Shown: in pieces, positions 10,701 through 18,514 of the stretch
How positions within the stretch are numbered: position 1 is the stretch's first letter
How the letters are laid out: each line of letters starts with the position of its first letter
DNA from: JASGTU01 sp963821815
GTDB taxonomy: Bacteria; Chloroflexota; Anaerolineae; Caldilineales; Caldilineaceae
NCBI GenBank assembly: GCA_963821815.1
Contig: CAWGFG010000006.1
Span: 496,001 to 560,000 of the forward strand
DNA length: 64,000 bases
Direction: 5' to 3'
Notes under the pieces: model-generated
Seen by the model: the letters and a program-made list of their open reading frames with translations, nothing else
What the model was told of the DNA's origin: nothing
Databases searched by the model: none
Made by a program: the position numbers and the translations under genes

Positions 10701-11422
10701 ACCCGGAAAATCGCTCACAGAAAGTGCTGGACAAGCCAAACGGCGAATACACGGAACCGTTTGATCTTGCCGTCGATGCCAATGAACGTCTGTATGTTCA
10801 TGATGCCGCCTCTGGAGAAATTGTGGTCTACGACGATCTGCTCACAGATGGCAGAGTGCTCGACATAAATCCTGAGCAGCTGAACCGCGCGAGAGGCATC
10901 GATGTGGATAGTTCTGGTATTCTGTGGGTTGCCAAAACGCCGGCTGGCGAAGTCCTGCGCTACGACCTAGAGACAGGTGAATCCTTTGCCGTTCCAACCC
11001 GGCAGCATACGTCGGCATTTGGAGAATCACAGCCCGTGGACGTTGCCATGACCGACGACGGCAGTTTATTTATCACGGATTCGGGCGTGCACAAACTGAG
11101 CATGTACACTGAACAGGGCATGCGCATCTGGTCAATCGACATTCCGGTCGCCAATTCGTTCCACGGCTCGCATCTCGCAGCCAGCGCTCACGGTACAGTA
11201 TATATGACGGTACCGGAGCAGGGTATGGTCCAGGAGATTGACAGCAATGGAACTGTGCTGAATACTTGGCTGTTGCGCGTCGAAGACAATCGCTTGGTAA
11301 AACCGGTCGGTATTGCCGTTGACAATAACGAAGATATCTATGTGGCTGATGCGGAAGGTCGTCGCGTGCTGCGGTTTAGTCCGCCAATATCCAGCGACGC
11401 AGCGGTCGAGGTGCAGCAGTGA
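7748..11422 (+). CDS. GT39/GT83-type membrane glycosyltransferase with PA14-like and NHL domains
   Basis: 1224 residues. Residues about 15-530 are a GT-C membrane domain: GTWYDEAANGLESLRIL near residue 165-180 contains the acidic pair, followed by SRWAINFSRLGMYNML. Two PA14-like beta-sandwich segments follow at about 680-760 and 780-895, recognisable by WHG.L, GLLGRYFPND, a SLFIDGKLVA strand and a closing IKAYWIPP. The last 260 residues are NHL-like blades (GIAVDNNEDIYVADAEGRRV at the end). PA14 modules commonly bind carbohydrate, so enzyme, glycan-binding and propeller modules seem joined in one chain. An SD-like GAGG precedes the ATG. The stop codon overlaps the GTG of the next gene (GTGA), indicating one operon. 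Confidence 0.75.
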   Translation: MRSVAESNRIPTIRRYLIGAGFVLLAIGGQLLLRSGMAWLGGMLLLGSASVFAMVFRAEQAISYALNAKVAGWHSPRDWFVVTALAAAIVLAVASLLKLDVYQPDSTFWTLYIASIAPLVLVPLTILIVDYIRSSRRPGSSFYWLLGILALAVIVRFVALSSLPFGTWYDEAANGLESLRILNEPQYRPVYTDGVNSSGHYLYMIAAAFELFGISTHSIRLVSAAAGVGAVAAGYLVGRELFDRAGGLVLAFMLAISRWAINFSRLGMYNMLTPFLELFAVGFLLRALHSNRFSDYMLAGVAMGFGLCFYSAFQLFMVAVALFLALIMATEWRPGYRFFVGIAITAFSALVVIAPLAYYAYERPDSYFARIEDTSLFADKEPDERFSALVENSRKHLLMFNVRGDPNGRHNLPGEPMLDPVIAALFVIGTALSLWRIRQPVALFLLLWFVIGLLGGILSLDFEAPQSLRAISTMPVVYILATMPLYMLGREWRHDGGRYIPYASLGLVALILLPAASYNLDLYFRRQATDFASWNAFSTPETLTAKVLNNLDPDTRAYVVSLYDDHPTIRFLASDAPAHERLDTTATMPIIEPSQSGIMLILDAERGDLYRQALQVYPGAVAEEVRSPFGGPIVLYTVEVSPQVRDSIQGFTAVYQSAADSEVTVERKEPVINANWPADAPLSQPFRTEWHGVLAANSYGPYQFGLTAPGAASLYVDETLVLEQEEAGTASESLVVPKGLHLIRVEAESGDGAVRLIWRTPDREAEAVPSWSVFSAPVTNNGLLGRYFPNDSWSGEPALEQIDSNFDMYFHVPMLSRPYTVSWTGKVAIPESGKQGFALESNDESSLFIDGKLVAKSEGRGLLGSGFLDLSGGLHDIELRFADRSDHTFIKAYWIPPQSLVAQAQQVLPTAMLFPPQGSYERIAMPALTDVVQSDYSVAPQPASIADSVVAEVVAELSGPPAGVALQNGAIVVTIPELGRVTVLHPENRSQKVLDKPNGEYTEPFDLAVDANERLYVHDAASGEIVVYDDLLTDGRVLDINPEQLNRARGIDVDSSGILWVAKTPAGEVLRYDLETGESFAVPTRQHTSAFGESQPVDVAMTDDGSLFITDSGVHKLSMYTEQGMRIWSIDIPVANSFHGSHLAASAHGTVYMTVPEQGMVQEIDSNGTVLNTWLLRVEDNRLVKPVGIAVDNNEDIYVADAEGRRVLRFSPPISSDAAVEVQQ

Positions 11423-12606
11423 ATACGCGCGCTACTAAGCATAGTCAGGCGCAACGGACTCCACACCGACACGTACAGGGATTCGGCATTCGCCTCGGGA
11501 AATTTCGGTTCAGGTGGATGCGCCGAAAGTCGAGACTGCTAAGCCTCGCTGCCTCACTTGTAGTCGTAGCAGTCATTCTTTGCGGCGTCGCATCGGCCCA
11601 GGAAACAGCCGAGGCGCCTGTGCTCAGCCCAGAGGACATCTCCACACCAGCTTATATTCCGGGATACATTCCCACCGTCACACCGGCGCCGACAACAGCA
11701 GCCACTGAGACTGAAGCATACACAAGCGCATCGCCTGTGATTTCGCTGCAAAGCATGGCTGCCGGTGAACCGTCTGTAACCGGCGGCGCCAGCTATGTCG
11801 TTCAGGAAGGCGATACGCTGCTGTCGGTATCCATCGAAATTGGCATCGACCTGGACGACATGCCCTGCCTGCTCTTTTCGGACTTTCGCACATCGCAACC
11901 GCTGGTCATTGGCGATCGGATAGACGTGCCCTTCGGCGAGATCACATGCCATCAGGCGCAACAGGGTGAGACGTTGGCGTCTGTTGCCGCGGGCTATCAT
12001 CTGAATCCGGAACAATTTGTGAAGGATAGCTGGAATGAACTGGCGCTAGACGATGCTGATGTGCCGTTGCATGCGGGACGGTACATTCGTTATGTGGAGC
12101 AGTCGCTACCCAAAGATAGCAGCTACCTTGGCTTCGTGCTGCAGCGGCCTATCTCTGAGTCACCACACGTTAGCTATGGCGTGGGAGGACCGGTCAGCGC
12201 AGCAACGGATGTGCAGGCGCCGGAGAATTGGCCGTATGGCAGCGGCTACTTTGACTGGCCTGCCTATGGCTGGATATCACAAGAATTTCATGGCAGACAT
12301 CGCGCCATCGACATCGCAGCGACGTTGGGCTCGGTTATCACAGCAGCGGACAGGGGCGTTGTCGTTCGTGCCGGCTGGAACAACAATGGCTACGGTAATT
12401 TCGTCGTCCTAGACCATAACATCGACTACATTACACTCTATGCGCACCTCGATAGTATTCTGGTCCAGGAGGGGGATGTAGTCGCCAAGGGGCAAATCAT
12501 CGGTACGATTGGCTCGACAGGTAATAGCACTGGGCCGCATTTGCATTTTGAAGTGCGTGATTTCGGCGCCCGCATCGATCCGATGGAGGTTCTGGTGCAC
12601 CCGTAG
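11419..12606 (+). CDS. LysM-containing M23 (LytM) peptidoglycan endopeptidase
   Basis: 395 residues, starting with GTG inside the stop of the upstream gene. A signal-anchor helix lies at about residues 38-62 and ends in ASAQE, so the protein is exported or membrane-tethered. A Thr/Pro-rich linker leads to one clear LysM (YVVQEGDTLLSVS near residue 126) and a second weaker one (QAQQGETLASVAAGY near 178). The C-terminal M23 domain (about 285-392) has the zinc motif HRAID (H294, D298) and HLHFE (H374, H376), so all metal and catalytic positions appear intact. M23 enzymes cut peptide cross-links in peptidoglycan; LysM would hold it on the wall. Linkage to the membrane glycosyltransferases implies coordinated wall and surface-glycan remodelling. 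Confidence 0.88.
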   Translation: MNTRATKHSQAQRTPHRHVQGFGIRLGKFRFRWMRRKSRLLSLAASLVVVAVILCGVASAQETAEAPVLSPEDISTPAYIPGYIPTVTPAPTTAATETEAYTSASPVISLQSMAAGEPSVTGGASYVVQEGDTLLSVSIEIGIDLDDMPCLLFSDFRTSQPLVIGDRIDVPFGEITCHQAQQGETLASVAAGYHLNPEQFVKDSWNELALDDADVPLHAGRYIRYVEQSLPKDSSYLGFVLQRPISESPHVSYGVGGPVSAATDVQAPENWPYGSGYFDWPAYGWISQEFHGRHRAIDIAATLGSVITAADRGVVVRAGWNNNGYGNFVVLDHNIDYITLYAHLDSILVQEGDVVAKGQIIGTIGSTGNSTGPHLHFEVRDFGARIDPMEVLVHP

Positions 12607-12622
12607 TCTGTGTATGCGCGCT

Positions 12623-13480
12623 CTAGTCAGCGAGCATAGTAAGCGGAAAGAGAGGCCCATGAACGCAGGCTCTGGTCACGGAGCCATTGGCGCGCTCTAC
12701 GACGCACGCCATGCATGCGCCCGTGCAACAAAGCAAGTCCGAGGGAACGTAGAGGTTTGCATAATCGTCATCCAATCGAAGCCGATGCCGGCGCAGCAGA
12801 TCTGCCCAGAATTGCGGAGATTTCTCCGAATCTGCAATGAGCACAGAGTCTGCCCATTTCACCGCACTCGCTGCTGCAGTCATCCATTCGCTATCGGATG
12901 CTGTCTGGATTTCGACGGCTAGCGGAAAGAGTCTGGGCAATGTCTCATCGACATCTACTGAGCGGATCAGCACCGTCACTCGACCGCCTCTGTTTAGCAT
13001 CTCTTCGATAGCTAGCAGTGCCAAGGGAGCGAACTCAGGCGATGCCAGGACGAGTAGATGCCGTGCCTGCGCAGGAAGCTCAGGATGCCGTCCGAATGGG
13101 CCGAGTAGATTGATCAAGCTGCCGGCTGGAAGGTCACGGAGCCAGGCATAACCGGGATCGCTTGTCACAGGGAGGCTTACTGTAAGCGCGACAGCATCAA
13201 AATATGCGGTTGCCGTGCGCACGTTGGTTACGAAGAGCGGCCTGCGCAGGTAGAGAGTCCAGTCGGAGCGGATACCGTTGACAGATGACCCAGCGCATCG
13301 AGCCATCATGAACTGTCCACTGCCCAGCGATTCCGCACATCCACGCGGCACAGTCAACTCCATGAAGGCATAACGGCCAACTGTCCATGCCTCGACCGTG
13401 ATGACTGCGCAGATTGAACCGTCGTCAAGCTGCATTGGCTGCGCATCTATATTGTTGTTGCGTGCTCGCCCATTCTGCAT
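12623..13480 (-). CDS. PyrK-like FAD/2Fe-2S electron-transfer protein
   Basis: 285 residues resembling the dihydroorotate dehydrogenase electron-transfer subunit (PyrK) and related ferredoxin-reductase-like proteins. An N-terminal flavin-binding barrel carries RRPLFVT (the R-x-x-S/T-like flavin motif). A nucleotide-binding domain follows (LINLLGPFGRHPEL, then LLVLASPEFAPL). At the C-terminus are four cysteines C251, C256, C259 and C272 spaced C-x4-C-x2-C-x12-C, exactly the PyrK 2Fe-2S pattern, followed by the typical HGPLF. No pyrD is adjacent, so its partner is unknown and a role outside pyrimidine synthesis is possible. Its start is only 13 bases from the divergent DUF58 gene start, and its end is convergent with and 16 bases from the M23 gene. 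Confidence 0.72.
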   Translation of the reverse strand: MQNGRARNNNIDAQPMQLDDGSICAVITVEAWTVGRYAFMELTVPRGCAESLGSGQFMMARCAGSSVNGIRSDWTLYLRRPLFVTNVRTATAYFDAVALTVSLPVTSDPGYAWLRDLPAGSLINLLGPFGRHPELPAQARHLLVLASPEFAPLALLAIEEMLNRGGRVTVLIRSVDVDETLPRLFPLAVEIQTASDSEWMTAAASAVKWADSVLIADSEKSPQFWADLLRRHRLRLDDDYANLYVPSDLLCCTGACMACVVERANGSVTRACVHGPLFPLTMLAD

Positions 13481-13493
13481 ATGCTATTAAGTA

Positions 13494-15080
13494 ATGCGAA
13501 AACTAATTGATCCGCTACAACGTGCATTCCACAATACCATCAACCGCAACATGCCGGCAGGTGTGGACATAAGATTGCGCATCTGGTGGCCACTCATTAT
13601 TATTCCCGTAGCGCTGCTAAACCAAATCCTGGCTCCCCACGTCGTCTGGCTCATTCTGTTTATTACGTTGACCGGTTTGTATGCAATTGCCTATCTCTGG
13701 GTGCGATATCAGGCGCCGTACGTGACAGCACATCGCAGCCATCCGAAAACGATGTTGATTGCCGGCGATACGCTGAACGAAGAGTTCACGCTGCAAAACA
13801 ACAGTCATTTGCCGGTGCTCTGGGCGGAATATATCGACAACTCGGAGTTGCCGGGACATTCGGCGGGTCAGGTCGTCGCCTGTGGCGCTCAATCAAACTA
13901 TCGGTGGCGCGAGAAGGTAGTTTGCGAACGAAGAGGCGTGTTTCGTTTGGGGCCTCATCGATTGCGCCTGAATGATCCGTTCGGTCTGTTCGACGTGCAT
14001 ATCACTTCGTCCGATTCATCCATGCTGCTGATATATCCGCGGGTTGCGCACTTACCGGAATTCGAATTGCCGCACGGTGATTCGGGTGAAAGCCATCGTC
14101 GACAGCGGCCGTTCTATGGCTCGCAACCCTCTGCGAGCATTACGGACTACCGGCCCGGGGACAGTCTGCGCAAGATTCATTGGCCATCCACGGCTCGACG
14201 CGGCCATTTAATGGTCAAGGAACTGGACGCCGAACCAAGCGGAGACGTCTGGATTATACTTGACCTCAACAAAGCGGTACAACAGGGCTCGGGAGCTACA
14301 GGTACTCTTGAGTTTGGTGTGATCATCGCAGCCAGCTTGGCTGCGCAACTCCTGGGCAGGGGTGATCGGGCTGTGGGTCTGCTGGCTGTGTCGGGTACGA
14401 AGCCGGCTACATCAGGCAGCATGTTTGGTGCCTCGAATACGCAGCCGGAGCAGAATAAATCGGGCGTGGTTCGAGCTGATGCGCTGGCAACGTCGGATAC
14501 GCAGACGCTGTTGATACCGCCTCAGCCAAGCCAGGCGCAATTGTGGCGTATTTTGGCAGCGCTGGCGTCTGTCGAACCGTGTGACACGCCGTTGGCAACG
14601 GTACTGCACAACGGTCGGGAGTACTTAGGCAATCGAGGCAGCGTGATTGTGATTACGCCGGAGATGCCGGCTGAAGAAAACTCGAATCCGCTGGCTGGTG
14701 AAGCCGAAAGACGACCTGATGCTGAAGCTGTACAGAAGAGCAATGACGATGGCGCTTTAGGTCCAGCTTCAGCGGCAGAGGAATCCTCCCAGTCCTGGAT
14801 GAGTGAGCTCGTTCGTCTGCAAGCTTCGGGTGTGGATGCTGGTGCGATGTTGATCGTGCACGCACCTGAATCGGATCAGTCTGGTTATGAGCAGGTTGCT
14901 AGTGACCTTTCGTACAGCGGTGTACGATCCACGCTGGCGATGGCAGGCATCCAGTCAACCGTTCTGCGGACCGGTACCGAATTACATCCTGCATTGACTT
15001 TTCGCCGCACGCGGCAGGAGGTGCGTTCCACGCCTACGGGCGGGGCGATCACGGTGGAGATTGAAGAGGAAGTCGGCTAA
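13494..15080 (+). CDS. DUF58 domain protein
   Basis: 528 residues with two membrane helices near residues 30-70 (IWWPLIIIPVALLNQIL and following) and a soluble DUF58 region. The DUF58 signature is clear: DYRPGDSLRKIHWPSTARRG around residues 218-237, followed by LMVKELDAEPSGDVWIILDL, the start of a von-Willebrand-A-like fold. DUF58 proteins are usually encoded with a MoxR AAA ATPase and a transglutaminase protein, and are thought to take part in assembly or maturation of envelope complexes; here only the transglutaminase partner is next door. The extra 150 C-terminal residues are Ser/Glu/Ala-rich. No good SD sequence precedes the chosen ATG; an in-frame ATG at 13551 is an alternative. Confidence 0.85.
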   Translation: MRKLIDPLQRAFHNTINRNMPAGVDIRLRIWWPLIIIPVALLNQILAPHVVWLILFITLTGLYAIAYLWVRYQAPYVTAHRSHPKTMLIAGDTLNEEFTLQNNSHLPVLWAEYIDNSELPGHSAGQVVACGAQSNYRWREKVVCERRGVFRLGPHRLRLNDPFGLFDVHITSSDSSMLLIYPRVAHLPEFELPHGDSGESHRRQRPFYGSQPSASITDYRPGDSLRKIHWPSTARRGHLMVKELDAEPSGDVWIILDLNKAVQQGSGATGTLEFGVIIAASLAAQLLGRGDRAVGLLAVSGTKPATSGSMFGASNTQPEQNKSGVVRADALATSDTQTLLIPPQPSQAQLWRILAALASVEPCDTPLATVLHNGREYLGNRGSVIVITPEMPAEENSNPLAGEAERRPDAEAVQKSNDDGALGPASAAEESSQSWMSELVRLQASGVDAGAMLIVHAPESDQSGYEQVASDLSYSGVRSTLAMAGIQSTVLRTGTELHPALTFRRTRQEVRSTPTGGAITVEIEEEVG

Positions 15081-15129
15081 TGAGTAGTATGGCATTGTTA
15101 AGAGGGCGGCTAGTAGTTACTCCGGTGCG

Positions 15130-17493
15130 GTGGAGCCAATAGCCATGAATGTGGATAGTACGCGGCACATCGACGAATCACGGAACTTCATTTGGCCAGT
15201 AGCTGTTGCAGTTAAGCTGGAGTCGGTCCTGCGTCCGCACATGGGTTGGGCGGTCCTGCTTTTATTGCTACTGCTGTCGATTCTGCCCGCCTTTTCGTTG
15301 CGGATCAATCATTGGATTCGTTTAGGCGAAAATCAAGGCGGTTTGGAAGCGATCGGACCGTTGAGCGTGTGTACGATATGGTTGCTAGCGGGGTGGCGTG
15401 CGCCCCGTCGTCCCGCCGAGCGACGCTGGTTTCGCATAGCCTGGCAGTTCCTTGCCTGGGCAGTTGTCGGCGTACTACTAATTACGCAGATAGCTGCCGG
15501 CTGGCTACCAGGACCGATTCGCATAGTCAGACTTATCACAAACAGTGAAATCGGCCTACTACCGGGGGAAATACTGGACAGCTGGTTGCGTCTCAGCGAC
15601 CGCATCCAGTTTTGGTTTACTGGCGTACAGGCGGGCACGGCGCCGCTCGACCGACTGGTCTTTTTGCTGGTGGCGAGTCTAGTGGCTTGGATTGTCGCCG
15701 GCTTGTCCGCTGCCATTATCCGCAGTCGTCATTCGGGTCTAGCAGGTGCATTTCCGCTACTCTGGCTATTAGGGACCATTCTTCTCTACAGCAGCGGCGG
15801 TCGGTTTATGCTCGTATTCGCGCTGGGCGTGACGGTTGCACTGCACCTGGCAGTAGATCAAGGTGCATTGATGAAGCGATGGCACGCTGCCGGCTACGAC
15901 CACAGTGCGGACATCTACTTGGAACGCGTCATGCTGGTTATCGGCGCCGCGCTATTGCTGTTGACGTTCGCATCGTTGATGCCCAATTTGTACATACAGC
16001 CACTTGTCAACCGATATTACGCGGAAATGCAGCCATACTACTCCGCTATGGAAAACACTGCGGAACGCTTGTTTCCCGGCATGCGCGGAACGTCTCGGTT
16101 AGGCGGCGGATTGAGTGGAGGTTTACCAAACGAATTCCTGCTTTCATCCGGTCCGGATCTCACCGATACGATTGTCATGAATGTGCGCACGGACGAGCCT
16201 ATACCGGGCGACTATCCGTATGAATACATCCCACCCGTAAGTCACTATATGCGAGGCGGCACATTTAGCGAATACGACGGACACGGGTGGCGAAATTCAC
16301 CGCTCACGACAAAACGGGACATCGATGCCAATACGCCGATGACGGTGATCGGACCAGCCGGTCGCAGAGAGGTCACCCAGCAGGTCGCGCTTCAATTCGG
16401 CACACGGGTTGCCTATGTCGCGGCAGAACCGCTGGAACTCTCCATGGACGTTCGCCAGGAATCCCGAACACCAGGCGATATCGTTGCATTGTGGTCCAGC
16501 GAGAGGAGCTATACTGTAGTGTCGTTGGTTCCCGCCGTCAATGAACAAGCGCTGGTACAGGCCGGAACCTGGCCGGAAGAGAATCCGCTACCGGAGCAGT
16601 ATGCCATTTATCTTGAGCTGCCTGACACCGTTACGGCACGAACGACCGAGTTAGCCCAGTCGCTCGTTGCAGAGGAGGACACTCTCTTCGAGCGTGCGCA
16701 AGCATTGGAACAGTACCTGCGTACATTCGAATACGATCTGGATGTACCTGCTACGCCCGACGACGTGGTTGACGTTACCGATTACTTTCTCTTCGACTTA
16801 CAGCGCGGCTATTGCGACTACTACGCCACGGCCTTCGTTGTCATGGCCCGTTCGGTAGGCATACCAGCACGTTTTGCAACGGGCTACGCATCCGGCAACT
16901 GGTATCCGGAAGAGAATCAATGGTCTATTGCGGAAGCGGACGCACACTCCTGGCCCGAGGTATTCTTTCCGGCGTATGGCTGGATAGCATTTGAGCCTAC
17001 GGCTGGACTTCCCGAATTGACGCGCATCGGATTGCCAAATCGCAGTTCGTTTACGAGTGGTCCCATCGCTGAAGCGGAGAACTCGACGACAGGACCGGGG
17101 CCGACGACGGAGTGGAACTGGCAGATGCTCTTCTGGCTGCTCCCCATAATCGCGATTGTCTGGCTAGCGTGGAATATGATTGGGCGCTTGCGACGGCGTC
17201 GCGAGCAGCCATGGCCAACATTGCTGAAGTGGGGTGACAGAATCGGGCGTCCGATTTCAGACGGAGAGACGGTGTTGGAATATGGTCAAGGACTGGCCGC
17301 GTACGTTGTTGACTCGCAGCATCGTCAGCAGGACCTTGCTCGCGTGGCGGCGTCGGAGATGCGTTCCATGGCGCATGCAGTTAGCGATAGCTATTATGCG
17401 AGGATGAACGAACGTAGCCAGGCCGAAGAGCGGGCGGACAGACACTGGCATACCCTGCGCGAGTATCTGTCCCCGCTCCGGCGTTCTCGCTAG
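15130..17493 (+). CDS. TgpA-like membrane transglutaminase/protease-fold protein
   Basis: 787 residues. About six hydrophobic helices in the first 285 residues, then a periplasmic/extracellular region and a final helix near residue 665 before a cytoplasmic tail. The transglutaminase core (about 505-630) has GYCDYYATAFVVMARSVGIP with nucleophile C562, DAHSWPEVF with H606, and AFEPTAGLPE supplying the third acidic residue as Glu instead of the more usual Asp. The layout is that of the TgpA/DUF3488-DUF4129 family commonly paired with DUF58 proteins. GTG at 15130 and ATG at 15145 are both possible starts; GGTGGAG upstream favours the ATG. Its stop codon forms the left arm of an inverted repeat. 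Confidence 0.82.
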   Translation: MEPIAMNVDSTRHIDESRNFIWPVAVAVKLESVLRPHMGWAVLLLLLLLSILPAFSLRINHWIRLGENQGGLEAIGPLSVCTIWLLAGWRAPRRPAERRWFRIAWQFLAWAVVGVLLITQIAAGWLPGPIRIVRLITNSEIGLLPGEILDSWLRLSDRIQFWFTGVQAGTAPLDRLVFLLVASLVAWIVAGLSAAIIRSRHSGLAGAFPLLWLLGTILLYSSGGRFMLVFALGVTVALHLAVDQGALMKRWHAAGYDHSADIYLERVMLVIGAALLLLTFASLMPNLYIQPLVNRYYAEMQPYYSAMENTAERLFPGMRGTSRLGGGLSGGLPNEFLLSSGPDLTDTIVMNVRTDEPIPGDYPYEYIPPVSHYMRGGTFSEYDGHGWRNSPLTTKRDIDANTPMTVIGPAGRREVTQQVALQFGTRVAYVAAEPLELSMDVRQESRTPGDIVALWSSERSYTVVSLVPAVNEQALVQAGTWPEENPLPEQYAIYLELPDTVTARTTELAQSLVAEEDTLFERAQALEQYLRTFEYDLDVPATPDDVVDVTDYFLFDLQRGYCDYYATAFVVMARSVGIPARFATGYASGNWYPEENQWSIAEADAHSWPEVFFPAYGWIAFEPTAGLPELTRIGLPNRSSFTSGPIAEAENSTTGPGPTTEWNWQMLFWLLPIIAIVWLAWNMIGRLRRRREQPWPTLLKWGDRIGRPISDGETVLEYGQGLAAYVVDSQHRQQDLARVAASEMRSMAHAVSDSYYARMNERSQAEERADRHWHTLREYLSPLRRSR

Positions 17494-17512
17494 AAGTCGC
17501 CTTCGACTTCTA
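17491..17512. terminator. Perfect inverted repeat between convergent genes
   Basis: TAGAAGTCG (17491-17499), loop CCTT, CGACTTCTA (17504-17512): a 9-bp perfect stem with a 4-base loop. The first three bases are the stop codon of the transglutaminase gene. The element lies between two converging genes (next gene ends at 17530 on the other strand), a usual place for a shared terminator, but there is no T-run on either side, so factor-independent termination is uncertain. Confidence 0.45.
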
Positions 17513-17529
17513 CAGGCCTATTGATCACA

Positions 17530-18435
17530 TTAGGCTGCATCGTACATACGCAGTGGCGGCTCTTCGGGTGAACTTCCTGTCCATTCCCGCCAAGCCAGCG
17601 TCCATACCGTTGAGAAGTAAGTGGTGACAGCACCATACACTATCAGAAGCAGCGGCCACAGGCAGCAGATGATGCTACTGATGAACATAGGCAGAATCAG
17701 TACAATTCCGACTGCAAAACGAGAAAGAACAACGATTACGACAGGACCTAGGTTGGTACGAAGCACATTCCAGCCTCGTCCGAAAGAGTCGAAGACACCC
17801 AACCCTTCCAACATGCAGGCTCGGTATGCGAGCTCAATCCAAACTCCAAAGAAGATGAAAAACGGAATCAGCAAGCAACAGAATGCAAGTGAGAGAACGA
17901 CCAATCCGCTCATAGCCACACCGGCAAAGGGACTGAAGTCCCCGCTGGTGATAGAGCTTGCGTTTGTGACCGTCGCAGCTCCGAAGACGGAAATGCCTAT
18001 AACGAGGGAGATCAAGATCACAAGAATCACCGGGATCACAAGTACTAGTCCGATGCCTGCTAACGTCCATTTCCGATGCCAACCCGCAACCCATGACGAA
18101 CGCAATGTAGCGCTCTCACCTTCTTCGATGCTGTTGACGCCGGCGACAAGACCGCCCGTCGCAACTTGGGACAGCAGGTAGAAGATGATGCCGACAATTA
18201 GCCCAAAGCATATGATTCCGATAATTAAGCTGATCATAATGCCTGATAATGCCTGGAAGTTCTGGCTGAACGGCAGTTTATCAAAGGCATTTGTGACATC
18301 TGACTCACTCATCTGATAATTCGTGCCGCTTGACCCGCTTGAGCCTGTAAATCCGGCGAGTATGCCAAGTAGAATCAACCACAGATTTGCCCAGACAATG
18401 TTCCAGGCTCTCGTAAACAACTTTCCGTAATCCAC
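17530..18435 (-). CDS. Polytopic membrane protein of unknown function
   Basis: 301 residues with about six strongly hydrophobic segments: residues ~14-32, ~65-95, ~120-150, ~170-200, and two near 235-275. The short soluble start MDYGKLFTRAWNIVW and the loop ACMLEGLGVFDSFGRGWNVL resemble the DUF4013/glycerophosphodiester-phosphodiesterase membrane-domain group, in which a repeat of the type 'GxxxAFxRGWxLxxxNL' is common. No catalytic motif is visible. The start is GTG and is well supported by GGGAGGG six bases upstream. It is convergent with the transglutaminase gene. A small Gly/Ser-rich loop lies at about residues 29-37. Confidence 0.7.
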   Translation of the reverse strand: MDYGKLFTRAWNIVWANLWLILLGILAGFTGSSGSSGTNYQMSESDVTNAFDKLPFSQNFQALSGIMISLIIGIICFGLIVGIIFYLLSQVATGGLVAGVNSIEEGESATLRSSWVAGWHRKWTLAGIGLVLVIPVILVILISLVIGISVFGAATVTNASSITSGDFSPFAGVAMSGLVVLSLAFCCLLIPFFIFFGVWIELAYRACMLEGLGVFDSFGRGWNVLRTNLGPVVIVVLSRFAVGIVLILPMFISSIICCLWPLLLIVYGAVTTYFSTVWTLAWREWTGSSPEEPPLRMYDAA

Positions 18436-18514
18436 AATAATCCCTCCCAGATTAACTACATGCTTGTTAAGACTGCGCTGCTAATCTATTGCTCCAAAAA
18501 TACGCGTAGTTTAC

